DNA from: Phytohabitans maris | GTDB lineage: Bacteria > Actinomycetota > Actinomycetes > Mycobacteriales > Micromonosporaceae | Length of the DNA: 64,000 nt | Assembly: GCF_031085175.1 (NCBI RefSeq) | Contig: NZ_JAVHUY010000007.1 | Location: 1 to 64,000, forward strand | Direction of reading: 5' to 3' | Shown: positions 16,318-25,271 of the stretch, piece by piece | Layout of the letters: each line of letters begins with the position of its first letter | Position numbering within the stretch: the stretch's first letter is position 1 | Translations under genes and position numbers: made by a program | Notes under the pieces: model-generated | Database searches by the model: none | What the model saw: only the letters and a program-made list of their open reading frames with translations | What the model was told of the DNA's origin: nothing

Positions 16318-17312
16318 TCATTGACGTACACGGGCACTATACGACCGCGCCGGCCGCACTGGACGCGTACCGTGGGCGCATGCTCGCCCGGCTCAACAAG
16401 CCACCGCGTACGCGACTGGCGCTCCCGGCCGACGCCGTCGCCGCGTCCCTCGCCGGCTACGTGGCGCGGATGGACGAGCGGGGCATCGACATGGTGCTGC
16501 TGAGCCCGCGCGCGTCCGGGATGGGGCACGAGGTCGGTGACGCGGCGGTCAGTCGAAACTGGACGGAGGCGTGCAACGACGCGGTGGCCGCCGCCGTCGC
16601 CGCGTACCCGGGACGCTTCGCTGGGGTGTGCCAGCTTCCACAGAGCCCCGGCGTCTCCCCGGCCGAGTGCGTCACGGAGCTGGAGCGGTGCGTGGAAGGG
16701 CTCGGCTTCGTCGGCTTTGTCGTCAACCCGGACGTCTCCGCCGGCCTGCCGCCGCTGACGCCCTCGCTCGGCGACCAGTGGTGGGATCCACTGTGGGCGG
16801 CGGCGGTGCGGCTGCGGGTGCCGGGGATGGTGCACGCCAGCGCCACCCGGCATCCGGCCTTCCACCTCAACGGCTCGCACTACATCGCCCAGCACTACGC
16901 CGCGGTGATCGAGCTGTGCAACTCCACTGTGCTCACCGAGCGGTTCCCGGAGCTGTCGCTGATCGTGCCGCACGGCGGCGGAGGCGTACCGATGAACATG
17001 AACCGTCACCGGGCCCTGCACATCGCCGAGCACCGCGGGCCGTTCGACGAGGCGCTGCGGCGGCTCTGGTTCGACACCGCCGTCTACGACAGCGGCACGC
17101 TGCTCGCGATGATCGAGGCGGTCGGCGCCGACCGGTTCCTGTTCGGCTCCGAGATGTACGGCACGGGCGCCGCCGTCGACCCGCACACCGGCTCCACGTT
17201 CGACGACATCCTGCCCACGCTGCTGCCCGCCCTCCCGGCGGACACGGCGGAGGCGATCACCCACGCAAACGCGTTGCGCGCCTTCCCCCGGCTCGCGGGG
17301 GTGTTGGTGTGA
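16314..17312 (+). CDS. ligJ: 4-oxalomesaconate hydratase (LigJ-like amidohydrolase)
   Basis: The 332-residue protein closely follows the LigJ pattern: start MIIDVHGHYTTAP with His6 and His8, His174 (GMVHAS), His220 (VPHGGGGVPMNMNRHR) and Glu280 in FLFGSEMYGTG, where most amidohydrolase_2 proteins have Asp. LigJ hydrates 4-oxalomesaconate to 4-carboxy-4-hydroxy-2-oxoadipate in the protocatechuate 4,5-cleavage and gallate pathways. The next gene encodes the matching aldolase. ATGA overlap with the preceding gene and GTGA overlap with the next indicate one transcript. The assignment rests on family motifs, not on a database search. Confidence 0.82.
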   Translation: MIIDVHGHYTTAPAALDAYRGRMLARLNKPPRTRLALPADAVAASLAGYVARMDERGIDMVLLSPRASGMGHEVGDAAVSRNWTEACNDAVAAAVAAYPGRFAGVCQLPQSPGVSPAECVTELERCVEGLGFVGFVVNPDVSAGLPPLTPSLGDQWWDPLWAAAVRLRVPGMVHASATRHPAFHLNGSHYIAQHYAAVIELCNSTVLTERFPELSLIVPHGGGGVPMNMNRHRALHIAEHRGPFDEALRRLWFDTAVYDSGTLLAMIEAVGADRFLFGSEMYGTGAAVDPHTGSTFDDILPTLLPALPADTAEAITHANALRAFPRLAGVLV

Positions 17313-17968
17313 CCAGGATCCACGCCCGCGCGGCGAGCGCTCCGGCCGAGGTGGTCGCCGACCTCGCCCGGTTCGGGGTGGCCACCGTGCACGAGGCGTA
17401 CGACCGGCGCGGCCTGATGACCGGCCTCACCCCACTCGACCCCGAACTGACCGCCTGCGGGCCAGCGGTAACCGCCCTCTGCCACGCCGGCGACAACCTG
17501 ATGGTCCACGCGGCGATCGACACCTGCACGCCCGGCGACATCCTCGTGGTCGCGACGCTGTCACCCTCGACGCACGGAATGTTCGGCGACCTGCTCGCCA
17601 CGCTCTGCCAGGCCCGCGGCGTCGCGGCGCTGGTGATCGACGCCGGCGTACGCGACACCCGCGACATCCGCCGCGCCGGCTTTCCCGTCTGGTCCCGGGC
17701 GATCTCCGCCGCCGGCACCACCAAGCAGGCCGCCGGCTGGGTCAACACCCCCGTCGTCTGCGGCGGCGTCCAGGTCACCCCGGGCGACCTGGTGCTCGCC
17801 GACGCCGACGGGGTGGTCGTGGTCGCCACCAGCGACGCGGCCGAGGTGGCGGCCGCGGCGGCCCGCCGGGAGGAGCACGAAGGCGCGGTCCGCGCCCGAT
17901 ACGCCGCCGGCCACGGCAAGAACATCGACGACCTGTTACGCCAGGCCGGTGCCGCCGGCCTATCTTGA
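17309..17968 (+). CDS. ligK: 4-carboxy-4-hydroxy-2-oxoadipate aldolase (LigK/RraA family)
   Basis: The 219-residue protein is of the RraA/HMG-aldolase family. It shows FGVATVHEAYDRRGLM at the N-terminus, GDILVVATLSPSTHGMFGDL, and the metal/pyruvate-binding motif ALVIDAGVRDTRDIRR with the conserved Arg-Asp pair. LigK-type enzymes split 4-carboxy-4-hydroxy-2-oxoadipate to pyruvate and oxaloacetate, following LigJ. Its GTG start is embedded in the stop of the ligJ-like gene. It is about the usual length. Pairing with LigJ makes the aldolase call stronger than RraA RNase-inhibitor alternatives. Confidence 0.8.
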   Translation: MTRIHARAASAPAEVVADLARFGVATVHEAYDRRGLMTGLTPLDPELTACGPAVTALCHAGDNLMVHAAIDTCTPGDILVVATLSPSTHGMFGDLLATLCQARGVAALVIDAGVRDTRDIRRAGFPVWSRAISAAGTTKQAAGWVNTPVVCGGVQVTPGDLVLADADGVVVVATSDAAEVAAAAARREEHEGAVRARYAAGHGKNIDDLLRQAGAAGLS

Positions 17969-18002
17969 CTGTTTCGCATTGCCCGTACGGAGTGAGCCCG
18001 AG

Positions 18003-18692
18003 ATGTCGATCAGCACACCAGTGGAACCGTTCGAGGACAGTTCCGAACCCGGCACCGTCCTACGCGCCCGCCGGGAACTGGCCGCCGCGATCCGCCGCGG
18101 CGACTACCAGCCCAACCAACGGCTGATCGAAAGCGAGCTGACCGCCACCCTCGGCATCTCCCGACCAACGCTACGCGCGGTGTTCGTCGCACTGGAGCAG
18201 GAAAACTACATCTCCCTGGAACGCAACCGCGGCGCCCGCGTACGCCAGTTCTCCCCCGCCGAAGCCATCGAAATCCTGGAGACCCGCGAAATCCTCGAGT
18301 CCGCCGCCGCAGGCCTGGCCGCCGCCCGCATCCTCCCCCAGGAATGCGACCGCCTCGACACCATCATCGAACAGATGATCGAAATGGACCGCACCGGCAA
18401 CGGCCGCCAGTACTCCGCCTACAACCGCGAGTTCCACGCCCTGATCATCACAGCCGCGCGCCAGCCCACCCTCTCCCGCTTCATCTCCGCCACGCCCTAC
18501 CCCCTGGTCATGAGCCAATACCGCAACCAAGCCACCCGCCACCCCCGCGACGGCTCACTCCGCGAACACCAAGCCATCCTCGCCGCCCTGCGCACCAACA
18601 ACCGGCTCGCCGCCGAGGCAGCCATGCGCCACCACCTCGCCGCCACCCGCCGTGCACTCACCATCAAAACGGCCCCGCAGGACCGTAGCTGA
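18003..18692 (+). CDS. GntR-family transcriptional regulator (FCD type)
   Basis: The 229-residue protein has an N-terminal winged helix (LRARRELAAAIRRGDYQPNQ, then LIESELTATLGISRPTLRAV) and a C-terminal all-helical ligand domain of the FadR/FCD class (about residues 85-220, with YSAYNREFHALI and REHQAILAAL carrying likely metal-binding His). Such proteins repress catabolic operons until an acid ligand binds. It closes the plus-strand operon, 34 bases after ligK, and probably controls the divergent promoter region at 11163-11340. The first Met of the open frame is further upstream, but the ATG at 18003 fits the fold. Confidence 0.8.
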   Translation: MSISTPVEPFEDSSEPGTVLRARRELAAAIRRGDYQPNQRLIESELTATLGISRPTLRAVFVALEQENYISLERNRGARVRQFSPAEAIEILETREILESAAAGLAAARILPQECDRLDTIIEQMIEMDRTGNGRQYSAYNREFHALIITAARQPTLSRFISATPYPLVMSQYRNQATRHPRDGSLREHQAILAALRTNNRLAAEAAMRHHLAATRRALTIKTAPQDRS

Positions 18693-18728
18693 CCGGCGAG
18701 TTGACGCGGTCGACGGTGTACTTGTTGC

Positions 18729-19046
18729 TCAAGCACCTGGTGGGCGCTGTGGACCCCGATTGATCATGGGTGGGTCCCACGTCAGCGGGCTCTCGTGCCT
18801 TCCGCCGGGTTCGAGCGGCACGACCCTGAGTACGTCGACAAGCCGGTGGAGGCGCTTGGTGAGCAGCGTGAGTCGTTCCGCCGACGGTACGTCCACCGTC
18901 AGCTGGATACACCACAGTCCCGAGCCAGGCGGATGACTGAAGCGCATGCCGATGATGTCGATGTCGGAGGGCAGCGGCAGGCCGATCACGCGGGCCGGCA
19001 CGTCCCGTCCCGGTCCTGCGACGACGGCGAGCAGATGCTCCGGCAT
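18729..19046 (-). CDS. Small ACT-domain protein (IlvN/IlvH-like)
   Basis: The 105-residue protein resembles one ACT domain of an acetolactate synthase small subunit. It begins MPEHLLAVVAGPGRDVPARV (cf. VENxPGVLxRV), then LWCIQLTVDVPSAERLTLLT and KRLHRLVDVLRVVPLE (cf. QLxKLVxVxxV). The glycine pattern is partly altered. A GGAGGTG site six bases before the ATG fixes the start. There is no catalytic-subunit gene nearby, so a binding or regulatory role unrelated to branched-chain synthesis is possible. It stands between the GntR gene and the chimeric hydrolase. Confidence 0.6.
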   Translation of the reverse strand: MPEHLLAVVAGPGRDVPARVIGLPLPSDIDIIGMRFSHPPGSGLWCIQLTVDVPSAERLTLLTKRLHRLVDVLRVVPLEPGGRHESPLTWDPPMINRGPQRPPGA

Positions 19047-19134
19047 CGCGGTCACCTCCAGTGGGTGCGGCATCCGACGGTGCATCGCCGAAGCCACATG
19101 CGACAGGCCAAACGCGGACGGGTGAACAGTTTCC

Positions 19135-20304
19135 TCAGCCGACCTTCGGTATGTACCTGAATCCCGAGTGCGGGCCGGCACGTCGACCGGGTGCGGCCGG
19201 CAACGTGGCGAGCAGGCCCAAGCGGCCGTAGAAGCCGGACAATAGTTCGGGCGTTGCTCCTTCGGGTGCGTACTGTCCTGGCGCCACGCTGGTGTAGGTC
19301 ACCGGCGGCAGGTCGGCGGATCCCGTGTAGCCGAGGAGCATTTCGCGGTGTTCATCGTCGTACAGCTCGAAGCGGGTAGCCACGCGTAGTGCGTCACCGT
19401 CCTTGTCGACGACCATGCGCTTCTGGAACGAGGCGTACTCGCCGGCGAACGACGGGTCAGCCGACCGCGGGTCGATCTCCAACGGCGGCCTGACCTTGCG
19501 TCCACTGATGTCCTCGATGACCGCGCTGTGCAGCAGATCGTTCAGGACCGTCCCTCCTGGGCCCGAGGCGAAACTCACGATCGCGGCGTCGTACTCGGGC
19601 AGAATGCAGAAGCTGGAGGTTGCGCCGGGCGAACCGCCGCCGTGCCATGGCGCCGTCGTACCGGCGATCGGGAACATCCACCAGCCCAGTCCCATCGGCG
19701 GAGCCTGTGGAATGCCCAGGTCGTACGTCGGTTCTTGCATCGTCGCGGTGAGCACCTCCGACAAGACCCGGTTCTTGTTCGGCGCGACGCCACCCGCCAG
19801 GTGCATCTGGCCGAACGTCAACATGTCATCGGCAGTGACGATTGGTGTGGCGCCGGCGCCCGCTCCGGACTCGGGCAGCGTGAAGTACGGCGACGCCCGC
19901 AGTTCGCCGGACTCGGCATCTGCGAACGCGCCGACCGCGGTCCGTCGCAGGAATGCCTGGGTCTGGTGGGCCGTCGAGTCATGCATGCCGCACGGTTCGA
20001 AGAGCTCGCGTTGGATCGCGCGCTCGAAGCTCAGCCCGGTCAGCTCCTCGATGGCGCGGGCCGCGAGCACGAACCCGGGGACGATCCGCGGGTCTTCGAG
20101 CGTGCCGGCCGGCTCGGGTTTGAGCACCTCCGGTCCGAGGCCGAGTCTGTCCATCTCCGCCCGCAGCAGCTCCGCGCACTCAGCCAGATCGCGCCCAGGC
20201 GGGTTCTCCGTCTCGAATGCCACCAACCGGATCAGCAGGTCGGCCATCTCGTCTCCGTGGCGGTCGATCCAGGCCCGTACGTCAGCCGCGGACACGTCTG
20301 CCAT
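19135..20304 (-). pseudogene. M20 peptidase / class C beta-lactamase chimera
   Basis: One open frame of 389 residues joins two unrelated families. Residues 1 to about 70 are the N-terminus of an M20 (ArgE/DapE) peptidase (RHGDEMADLLIRLVAFETEN, PPGRDLAECAELLRAEMDRL), with a perfect AAGGAGG site before the ATG. From about residue 76 the sequence is the C-terminal part of a serine beta-lactamase/esterase (GFVLAARAIEELTG, LFEPCGMHDS, WHGGGSPGATSSF). The beta-lactamase SxxK and YxN motifs and the M20 metal-binding core are absent, so neither activity is expected. An in-frame deletion near 20079 explains it. Confidence 0.75.
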
Positions 20305-20348
20305 GACAGGTCTCCTCCTTGACTACCTCGATTACTCGTGCAACTCGA

Positions 20349-20933
20349 TCACCGTGCTGGTCGCGGATTGCCCATGACGTCATGCAGGACGCGCTGGACG
20401 TTTCCGCCGAGGATCTTGCGGATGTCGTGCTCGGGGAAACCGCGGCGCACCATCTCGGCCGTGACCTTGGGGAGGTCGGCCGGTCGCTCGATCTCGGCGT
20501 GGTGTGGGCTGTTCTCGACGCCGGGCACCGGCACCCAGCCGCCGTACGCGGCCTGGAAGTAGTCCTCGATGAAGTCCGGCCCGATGCCGACACGGTCAAC
20601 GCCGGCGGTGGCCATCACGTGTTCGATGTGGTCCACGGCTCGTTCCACCGACGGGTTCTCGGCGTCGAGGAACTGCGGGACCGCGACGGCGACGCCGACC
20701 ACGCCGCCGCGCTCCGCGATGCCCTCCAACTGCTCGTCGCTGAGATTGCGGTGTACGTCGGTGATCGCGCGACAGCCCGAGTGGCTGGCCAGGAAGGGCC
20801 GGGTGGCGCGTTCGAGGACGTCGTCCACCCCGGCCACGCCGAGCGCGCCTATCCACACGACGCGATGGCAGCGGCACTCACGCAGGACGCGGGGCGACCA
20901 GGTCATCGATAGCGGGATTGCCAGACCGTTTTC
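20349..20933 (-). pseudogene. M19 membrane dipeptidase, truncated at the N-terminus
   Basis: The last 190 or so residues of a renal-dipeptidase-like (M19) enzyme are readable: RPFLASHSGCRAI (metal-binding His after strand 5), NLSDEQLEGIAERGGVVGV, DHIEHVMATAGVDRVGIGPD and KILGGNVQRVLHDVMG. The N-terminal half, which carries the HxD and bridging Glu metal ligands, is missing; upstream sequence in this frame has no homology. It ends 45 bases before the chimeric gene. Peptidase activity is therefore not expected. Confidence 0.7.
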
Positions 20934-21072
20934 GCGTGTCCGCTCGCAGCATGCGAACCGAGAGTGAGCGGAGCCCGAAACACCGGGCCGGGCCGCAGCA
21001 CGACTACGGTCCCGTCCCACCCTCGCATGTTCCTGGACCGACGCCCGCCCAGAGATCATCCGAGGTCGGGGG

Positions 21073-21567
21073 TCAGGACGTGCGCCGTTGTGCCGCGGTG
21101 TGTACTGACCTGACGATGTTGACGTATCCCGTGCAGCGGCAGATGTTTCCACTGATCGCTTGGCGTATGTCGGCTTCGGACGGCTCGGGGTTGCGCTCCA
21201 ACAGGTCGCGCGCGGCGAAGAGCATGCCAGGTAGGCAGAATCCACATTGGAACCCGTCTTCGTCCCAGAACGCCTGCTGGATGTCGTCGAGCTCCTCACC
21301 GCCAGAGAAGCCTTCGATGGTCGTGATATCCCCGCCGTCGGCGCTGGCGGCGAGTATCAGGCACGACTTGATGATCTTGCCATTGAGTGAGATCGTGCAC
21401 ACCCCACAGTCGCCGTTATAGCAGCCGACATGCGTCCCGGTCTGGCGCAGTCGCTTCCGGACGACGTCCACAAGCAGCTCACGGTCTTCGATCGGGGTGG
21501 TGAGCTCGACGCCGTTGACGCGCAAGGCGATCGTGCGAGCCGGCGCAGCAGATCCGATTGGGTCCAT
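21073..21567 (-). CDS. Molybdenum hydroxylase small [2Fe-2S] subunit
   Basis: The 164-residue protein carries two [2Fe-2S] sites typical of CoxS/XdhC-type subunits: a ferredoxin-like N-terminal cluster (HVGCYNGDCGVCTISLNG, later Cys in IIKSCL) and a C-terminal four-helix cluster (FQCGFCLPGM, NICRCTGY). All eight cysteines appear present. It passes electrons between the molybdopterin and FAD subunits, encoded immediately upstream with a 7-base gap. The start is taken at the ATG at 21567; a longer open frame reaches 21627 but overlaps the FAD-subunit gene. Confidence 0.9.
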   Translation of the reverse strand: MDPIGSAAPARTIALRVNGVELTTPIEDRELLVDVVRKRLRQTGTHVGCYNGDCGVCTISLNGKIIKSCLILAASADGGDITTIEGFSGGEELDDIQQAFWDEDGFQCGFCLPGMLFAARDLLERNPEPSEADIRQAISGNICRCTGYVNIVRSVHTAAQRRTS

Positions 21568-21574
21568 GATCGCT

Positions 21575-22393
21575 TCAGCCCTCCCGCAGATCGGCAACGG
21601 CGCGGCGGACAACGGCGCCAGCGACATCCCTGCGGTACCTACCGTCGGCCAGCACGTCGGTCCACGGATTCACCACACCGTCGCGGATAAGCTCGTCCAC
21701 CGTGTCCACTCCGGAGTCCACACAAGAGGTCAGGTCGAAGCGGAGCGGAGTCACACTGGCGGCACCGACGGTCGCGATGGTACGCCCACCGTCCCGGACG
21801 ACGGCCGCGGTGACAATGGGCCCGCTTCCCTCGCACAGCTTGAGCTTGTGGTAGCCCACCTCTACCACGAGCCGCGGCACCTCCATCCACATCAGGAACT
21901 CGCCGCCACCGACCGCGGTCCGGAAGGCATCGACGAAGAACTCAGCAGCCGGTACGCGTCGCTCCCCCGCTGGACCGTGCAGGCACATGGTCGCCCCCAG
22001 CGCCACGAGGACCGCTGGCACGTCAGAGGACGGGTTTCCGTAGCACGCGGCTCCGCCAGCGGTGGCCAGGTTGCGCAGTTGGTTGCCGCCGGTGATGGCG
22101 CCCGCCATACGGCGCAGCAGGGGCGCTTCGCGAGCAACGACGTCCGAATCGAGCAGGTCGCCGTATGTGACCATAGCACCAATCCGGACGTACCTCCCCT
22201 CTTCAGTAACCGTTGCCAGGCCGAGCCCGCGCAGATCGACGATGTGGCCGGCCTCGACCTCGGCCCGGTGCATCATGGGCAGGATCATCGTGCCCCCGCC
22301 CAGGACGACGACGTCGCCGGCGTACTCGACGAGGATCGCGGTGCTCTCCTCCGGCGTGGCCGGCCGGTGGTAGCGCAGGCTGGTGCGGATCAC
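21575..22393 (-). CDS. Molybdenum hydroxylase FAD-binding medium subunit
   Basis: The 272-residue CoxM-type subunit shows the FAD motifs VVVLGGGTMILPMM (usual AGGxS) and NLATAGGAACYGNPSSDVPA (usual TIGGN), then the CO-dehydrogenase flavoprotein C-terminal domain. It accepts electrons from the iron-sulfur subunit. The GTG start at 22393 overlaps the large-subunit TGA, giving coupled translation. Slight deviations in both FAD motifs are noted (Thr for Ser, Ala for Ile) but the fold should hold. Confidence 0.87.
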   Translation of the reverse strand: MIRTSLRYHRPATPEESTAILVEYAGDVVVLGGGTMILPMMHRAEVEAGHIVDLRGLGLATVTEEGRYVRIGAMVTYGDLLDSDVVAREAPLLRRMAGAITGGNQLRNLATAGGAACYGNPSSDVPAVLVALGATMCLHGPAGERRVPAAEFFVDAFRTAVGGGEFLMWMEVPRLVVEVGYHKLKLCEGSGPIVTAAVVRDGGRTIATVGAASVTPLRFDLTSCVDSGVDTVDELIRDGVVNPWTDVLADGRYRRDVAGAVVRRAVADLREG

Positions 22394-24792
22394 GGCTTTC
22401 CGCCTGAGCGTATGGCCCGCAGCACGGTGGGTGGGGACAGCGGCATGGTGGTGATACGGACGCCCAGGGGCGCCAAGGCGTCGTTGACGGCGCTGGCGAG
22501 GCTCGCTGCCGCTCCGCCCACGCCGCTCTGGCCGGCGCCCTTGGTGCCCAGGAGCGTGTACGGCGAAGGGGTGCACTGGTGGTCGAGCCGTATGGCTGGA
22601 AGATCGTTGGCCCGCGGCACCAGGTACTGCGTGAAAGTGCGCGCGAGGGGTTGCCCCGCACTGTCGTAGGGCAGCTCTTCGAACAGCGCGCCCCCGACGC
22701 CCATCGCGATCGCGCCGTAGATCTGGCTAGCGACGAACCTGGGGTTGATCTGAACGCCACAGTCTTCGACGCACGTGTAGTCAAGCAGCCGCACCTGGCC
22801 GGTCTCTGCGTCCACATCGACCACCGCGACGTGCGTCGAGTACGGAAACGTCGGGTACGCCGACATCCTGCCGTGCTCGTCAGGCTGGTGCGTGAGGTTT
22901 CGCGGTCTGTCCACTTTGGTCGCCTCCAGCAGCGGCTGGTCGAGCCCGGGGACGGCGTAGGCTCGGCGATAGACCTGCTCGGCGACCGCGCCGAAGGCTA
23001 TTGAGCGCCCACCGTCTGCGGTGTGCACGTGGCCGCCGGCGAACACCAGGCCCTCGGGTGGGGTGTCGAGCAGCACTCCCGCGGCCAATGCCATCCGCTC
23101 CCGCACCTCGCGCGCGGCGAGCACCGCGGCCCCGCCACCCGTGGCGAGACTGCGGGCGGAGAAGTTGCCGAACCCGTAGGGGCAGGAATCGGTGTCACCC
23201 TGCAGGATCGACACGGCGTCGACGGTCAGGCCTAGCTCACGCGCCACGAGAGCGGCGATGCCCGTGTCGCTTCCGGTACCTAGGCTGGTCACCCCGGTCA
23301 GCACCGTGACCGCGCCGGACGGGCTGACCCGGACGGTCGACGTGTCGAACCCGCGTACATAGCTCCCGGCGAAGTCGCCGCCCTCGGGGGTCAGCTCGAA
23401 CGCGACACCGACACCCCGCGTCCGCCCCTGCTCCCGCGCATCCCGCTGCAGCTCCCGCTGCCGGTGGTAGCCGGCGAGTTCGACGACCTTGTCCAGCGCA
23501 CCCCTGTAGTCGCCGCTGTCCAGGTGCTTGGCGACGGTCCAGTGGGGAAACCGCTCCGGCGGGATCAAGTTGCGACGGCGGACCTCCACAGGGTCCATAC
23601 CGAGCTCCGCGGCGACGAGGTCGACCATGCGCTCGATGGCTACCGTGGCGGACTCTTTGCCGTACCCGCGCGCACCGTTCCAGGGCGCCTTGTTGGTGAC
23701 AACCGCAATGGACTCGATGTCGTAGTCGGACACCAGGTAGGGACCGGGCAAGGTCATCCCGGCCGGATAGGTCATGCTCCAGCCGCCCCACGTGGCCAGG
23801 CAGCCGATGTTGCCGATGATGCGGTCAGTGATGGCGAGGATGCGGCCGTCGTCGTCGAAACCGACCGAGAACCGGTGGATGTACTCCCGGGCGCCTACCA
23901 GGAGCGAGTCGGCCCGGGTCTCCACCCATTTCACCGGGGCGCCGGTCATCCGCGACAGCAGGCAGACCAGCGGCTCCTCGGGGTAGCCGTTGAACTTGTG
24001 GCCGAATGCCCCGCCGAGCCTGGTCGCGACGACCCGGATCCGGTCTTCGGAGAGGCCGAAGATGGTGGAGAGGTTGGTGCGCAGCGGATGCGGGATCTGG
24101 GTGGAGGCGTAGAGGGTCAGCTTCCCCGTCGGTTCCCAGTGTGCCAGGTAGCCGCGCGGCTCCATCGGCGCGGTCTGGTAGCGCTGGATGCGTATCTCGT
24201 CGGCAATCACGTGTGGGGCCATCGCGAGGGCCCTCGCCGGGTCGCCTTCGGCGAACGGGAACCGGATGAGCACGTTGTCGCCCCACTCGTCGAACACCGT
24301 CGGCGCGCCCTCGGCCAGGGCGTCCTCGGCGTCGACGACCGCGGGAAGGATCTCGTAGTCCACGTCGATGGCGTCCAGCGCGGCTTCGGCATCGGCGAGG
24401 GAGTCGGCGACCACTGCCGCGACCGGATCGCCCACGTACCGCACCTTGTCGACGGCCAGCACCCGCACCGTCGTGGTGCGACCGCCCACCAAGGACGGGT
24501 CGAAGAAGTGCGGGAGCGGCTCGGCCAGTGACAGCGCCTCAGCGCCGGTCACCACGGCCCGTACAGACCGGCACCTCCGGGCCGCGCTCGCATCGACGGA
24601 ACGGATGCGGGCGTGGGGGTGCGGGCTGCGTAGGATCGCCGCGTGGAGGGTGCCTGGCGGCTCGTGGTCGTCGAGGTAGCCGCCGCGGCCGACCAGGAGT
24701 TGATCACCATGCTTGCGGCGGGTCTGTTCCACTGCGCCCAGGGCCGGCTCACGCCGCGACGATCCGGCGCTCGCCGGCACCATTGCCGTCAC
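22390..24792 (-). CDS. Molybdenum hydroxylase large (molybdopterin) subunit
   Basis: The roughly 800-residue CoxL/XdhA-type subunit binds molybdopterin cytosine dinucleotide and hydroxylates the substrate. Family blocks: KVRYVGDPVAAVVADSLADA, RLGGAFGHKFNGYPEEPLV, NKAPWNGARGYGKESA, QGDTDSCPYGFGNFSARS. Near the C-terminus GTKGAGQSGVGG has Gln755 (codon CAG, 22528-22530) where the family's catalytic base is Glu (KGxGExG). A GGAGG site 4 bases upstream supports the GTG at 24792; an ATG lies at 24783. It leads a three-gene operon. Substrate (heterocycle, aldehyde or other) cannot be told. Confidence 0.85.
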   Translation of the reverse strand: MTAMVPASAGSSRREPALGAVEQTRRKHGDQLLVGRGGYLDDHEPPGTLHAAILRSPHPHARIRSVDASAARRCRSVRAVVTGAEALSLAEPLPHFFDPSLVGGRTTTVRVLAVDKVRYVGDPVAAVVADSLADAEAALDAIDVDYEILPAVVDAEDALAEGAPTVFDEWGDNVLIRFPFAEGDPARALAMAPHVIADEIRIQRYQTAPMEPRGYLAHWEPTGKLTLYASTQIPHPLRTNLSTIFGLSEDRIRVVATRLGGAFGHKFNGYPEEPLVCLLSRMTGAPVKWVETRADSLLVGAREYIHRFSVGFDDDGRILAITDRIIGNIGCLATWGGWSMTYPAGMTLPGPYLVSDYDIESIAVVTNKAPWNGARGYGKESATVAIERMVDLVAAELGMDPVEVRRRNLIPPERFPHWTVAKHLDSGDYRGALDKVVELAGYHRQRELQRDAREQGRTRGVGVAFELTPEGGDFAGSYVRGFDTSTVRVSPSGAVTVLTGVTSLGTGSDTGIAALVARELGLTVDAVSILQGDTDSCPYGFGNFSARSLATGGGAAVLAAREVRERMALAAGVLLDTPPEGLVFAGGHVHTADGGRSIAFGAVAEQVYRRAYAVPGLDQPLLEATKVDRPRNLTHQPDEHGRMSAYPTFPYSTHVAVVDVDAETGQVRLLDYTCVEDCGVQINPRFVASQIYGAIAMGVGGALFEELPYDSAGQPLARTFTQYLVPRANDLPAIRLDHQCTPSPYTLLGTKGAGQSGVGGAAASLASAVNDALAPLGVRITTMPLSPPTVLRAIRSGGKP

Positions 24793-25271
24793 CTTGCCTC
24801 CAGCCACTTCCGCACTCGCCGAAGCCGATAAACGCGACCATGTCGCGGAAGGCGGTCTGACTGCGCACTCCCGCCTAAGCTGCCTCCCTGCCGCGAGTGC
24901 GGCAGATCCGCGCAGGCGCCGCGCAGGGCGACGGCGCGGTGGCCGCCGCCGGGCACGCCCGCTTCGGGCACCCACCCTCGGGTGATGGTCACGAGCTCGT
25001 GGTTCCCCTTCTCCTCGCGAGTATGCGGGGCCGGTGAAGAGGGCGACGACACGGGCCCAGATTCCGGGCTCGGGTATGACTACCAGCTGCGAAACCAGGG
25101 CATACCAGCGGCTTGACACCGCAGAATCGACAAGCCGGTCAGAAGGCTCGAGACCGGGCCGACCCGGACCCGGTCTGAGGCCGCCCGGAGCACCGTCAGA
25201 GGTCTGGGCCGAGGCCGACGCCGATCTGAGCGGCCCGAACAACGTCCACGACAGGCGGAAGCGGGTGGCCG
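24793..25271. other. Intergenic region without recognised gene
   Basis: This 479-base gap separates the divergent molybdenum hydroxylase operon and the LtrA gene. Open frames cross it on both strands, but none shows a recognisable family or a convincing ribosome site, and no clear promoter was identified. Confidence 0.5.

Noticed and set aside
17309-17968. RraA regulator of RNase E
   Set aside because: The adjacent LigJ-type gene and operon context fit the aldolase role better.
18729-19046. True acetolactate synthase regulatory subunit
   Set aside because: Only one short ACT-like domain is present and no catalytic subunit is nearby.
22390-25242. A 950-residue version of the molybdenum hydroxylase large subunit
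   Set aside because: The first 150 residues have no homology and a GGAGG site supports the GTG start at 24792.
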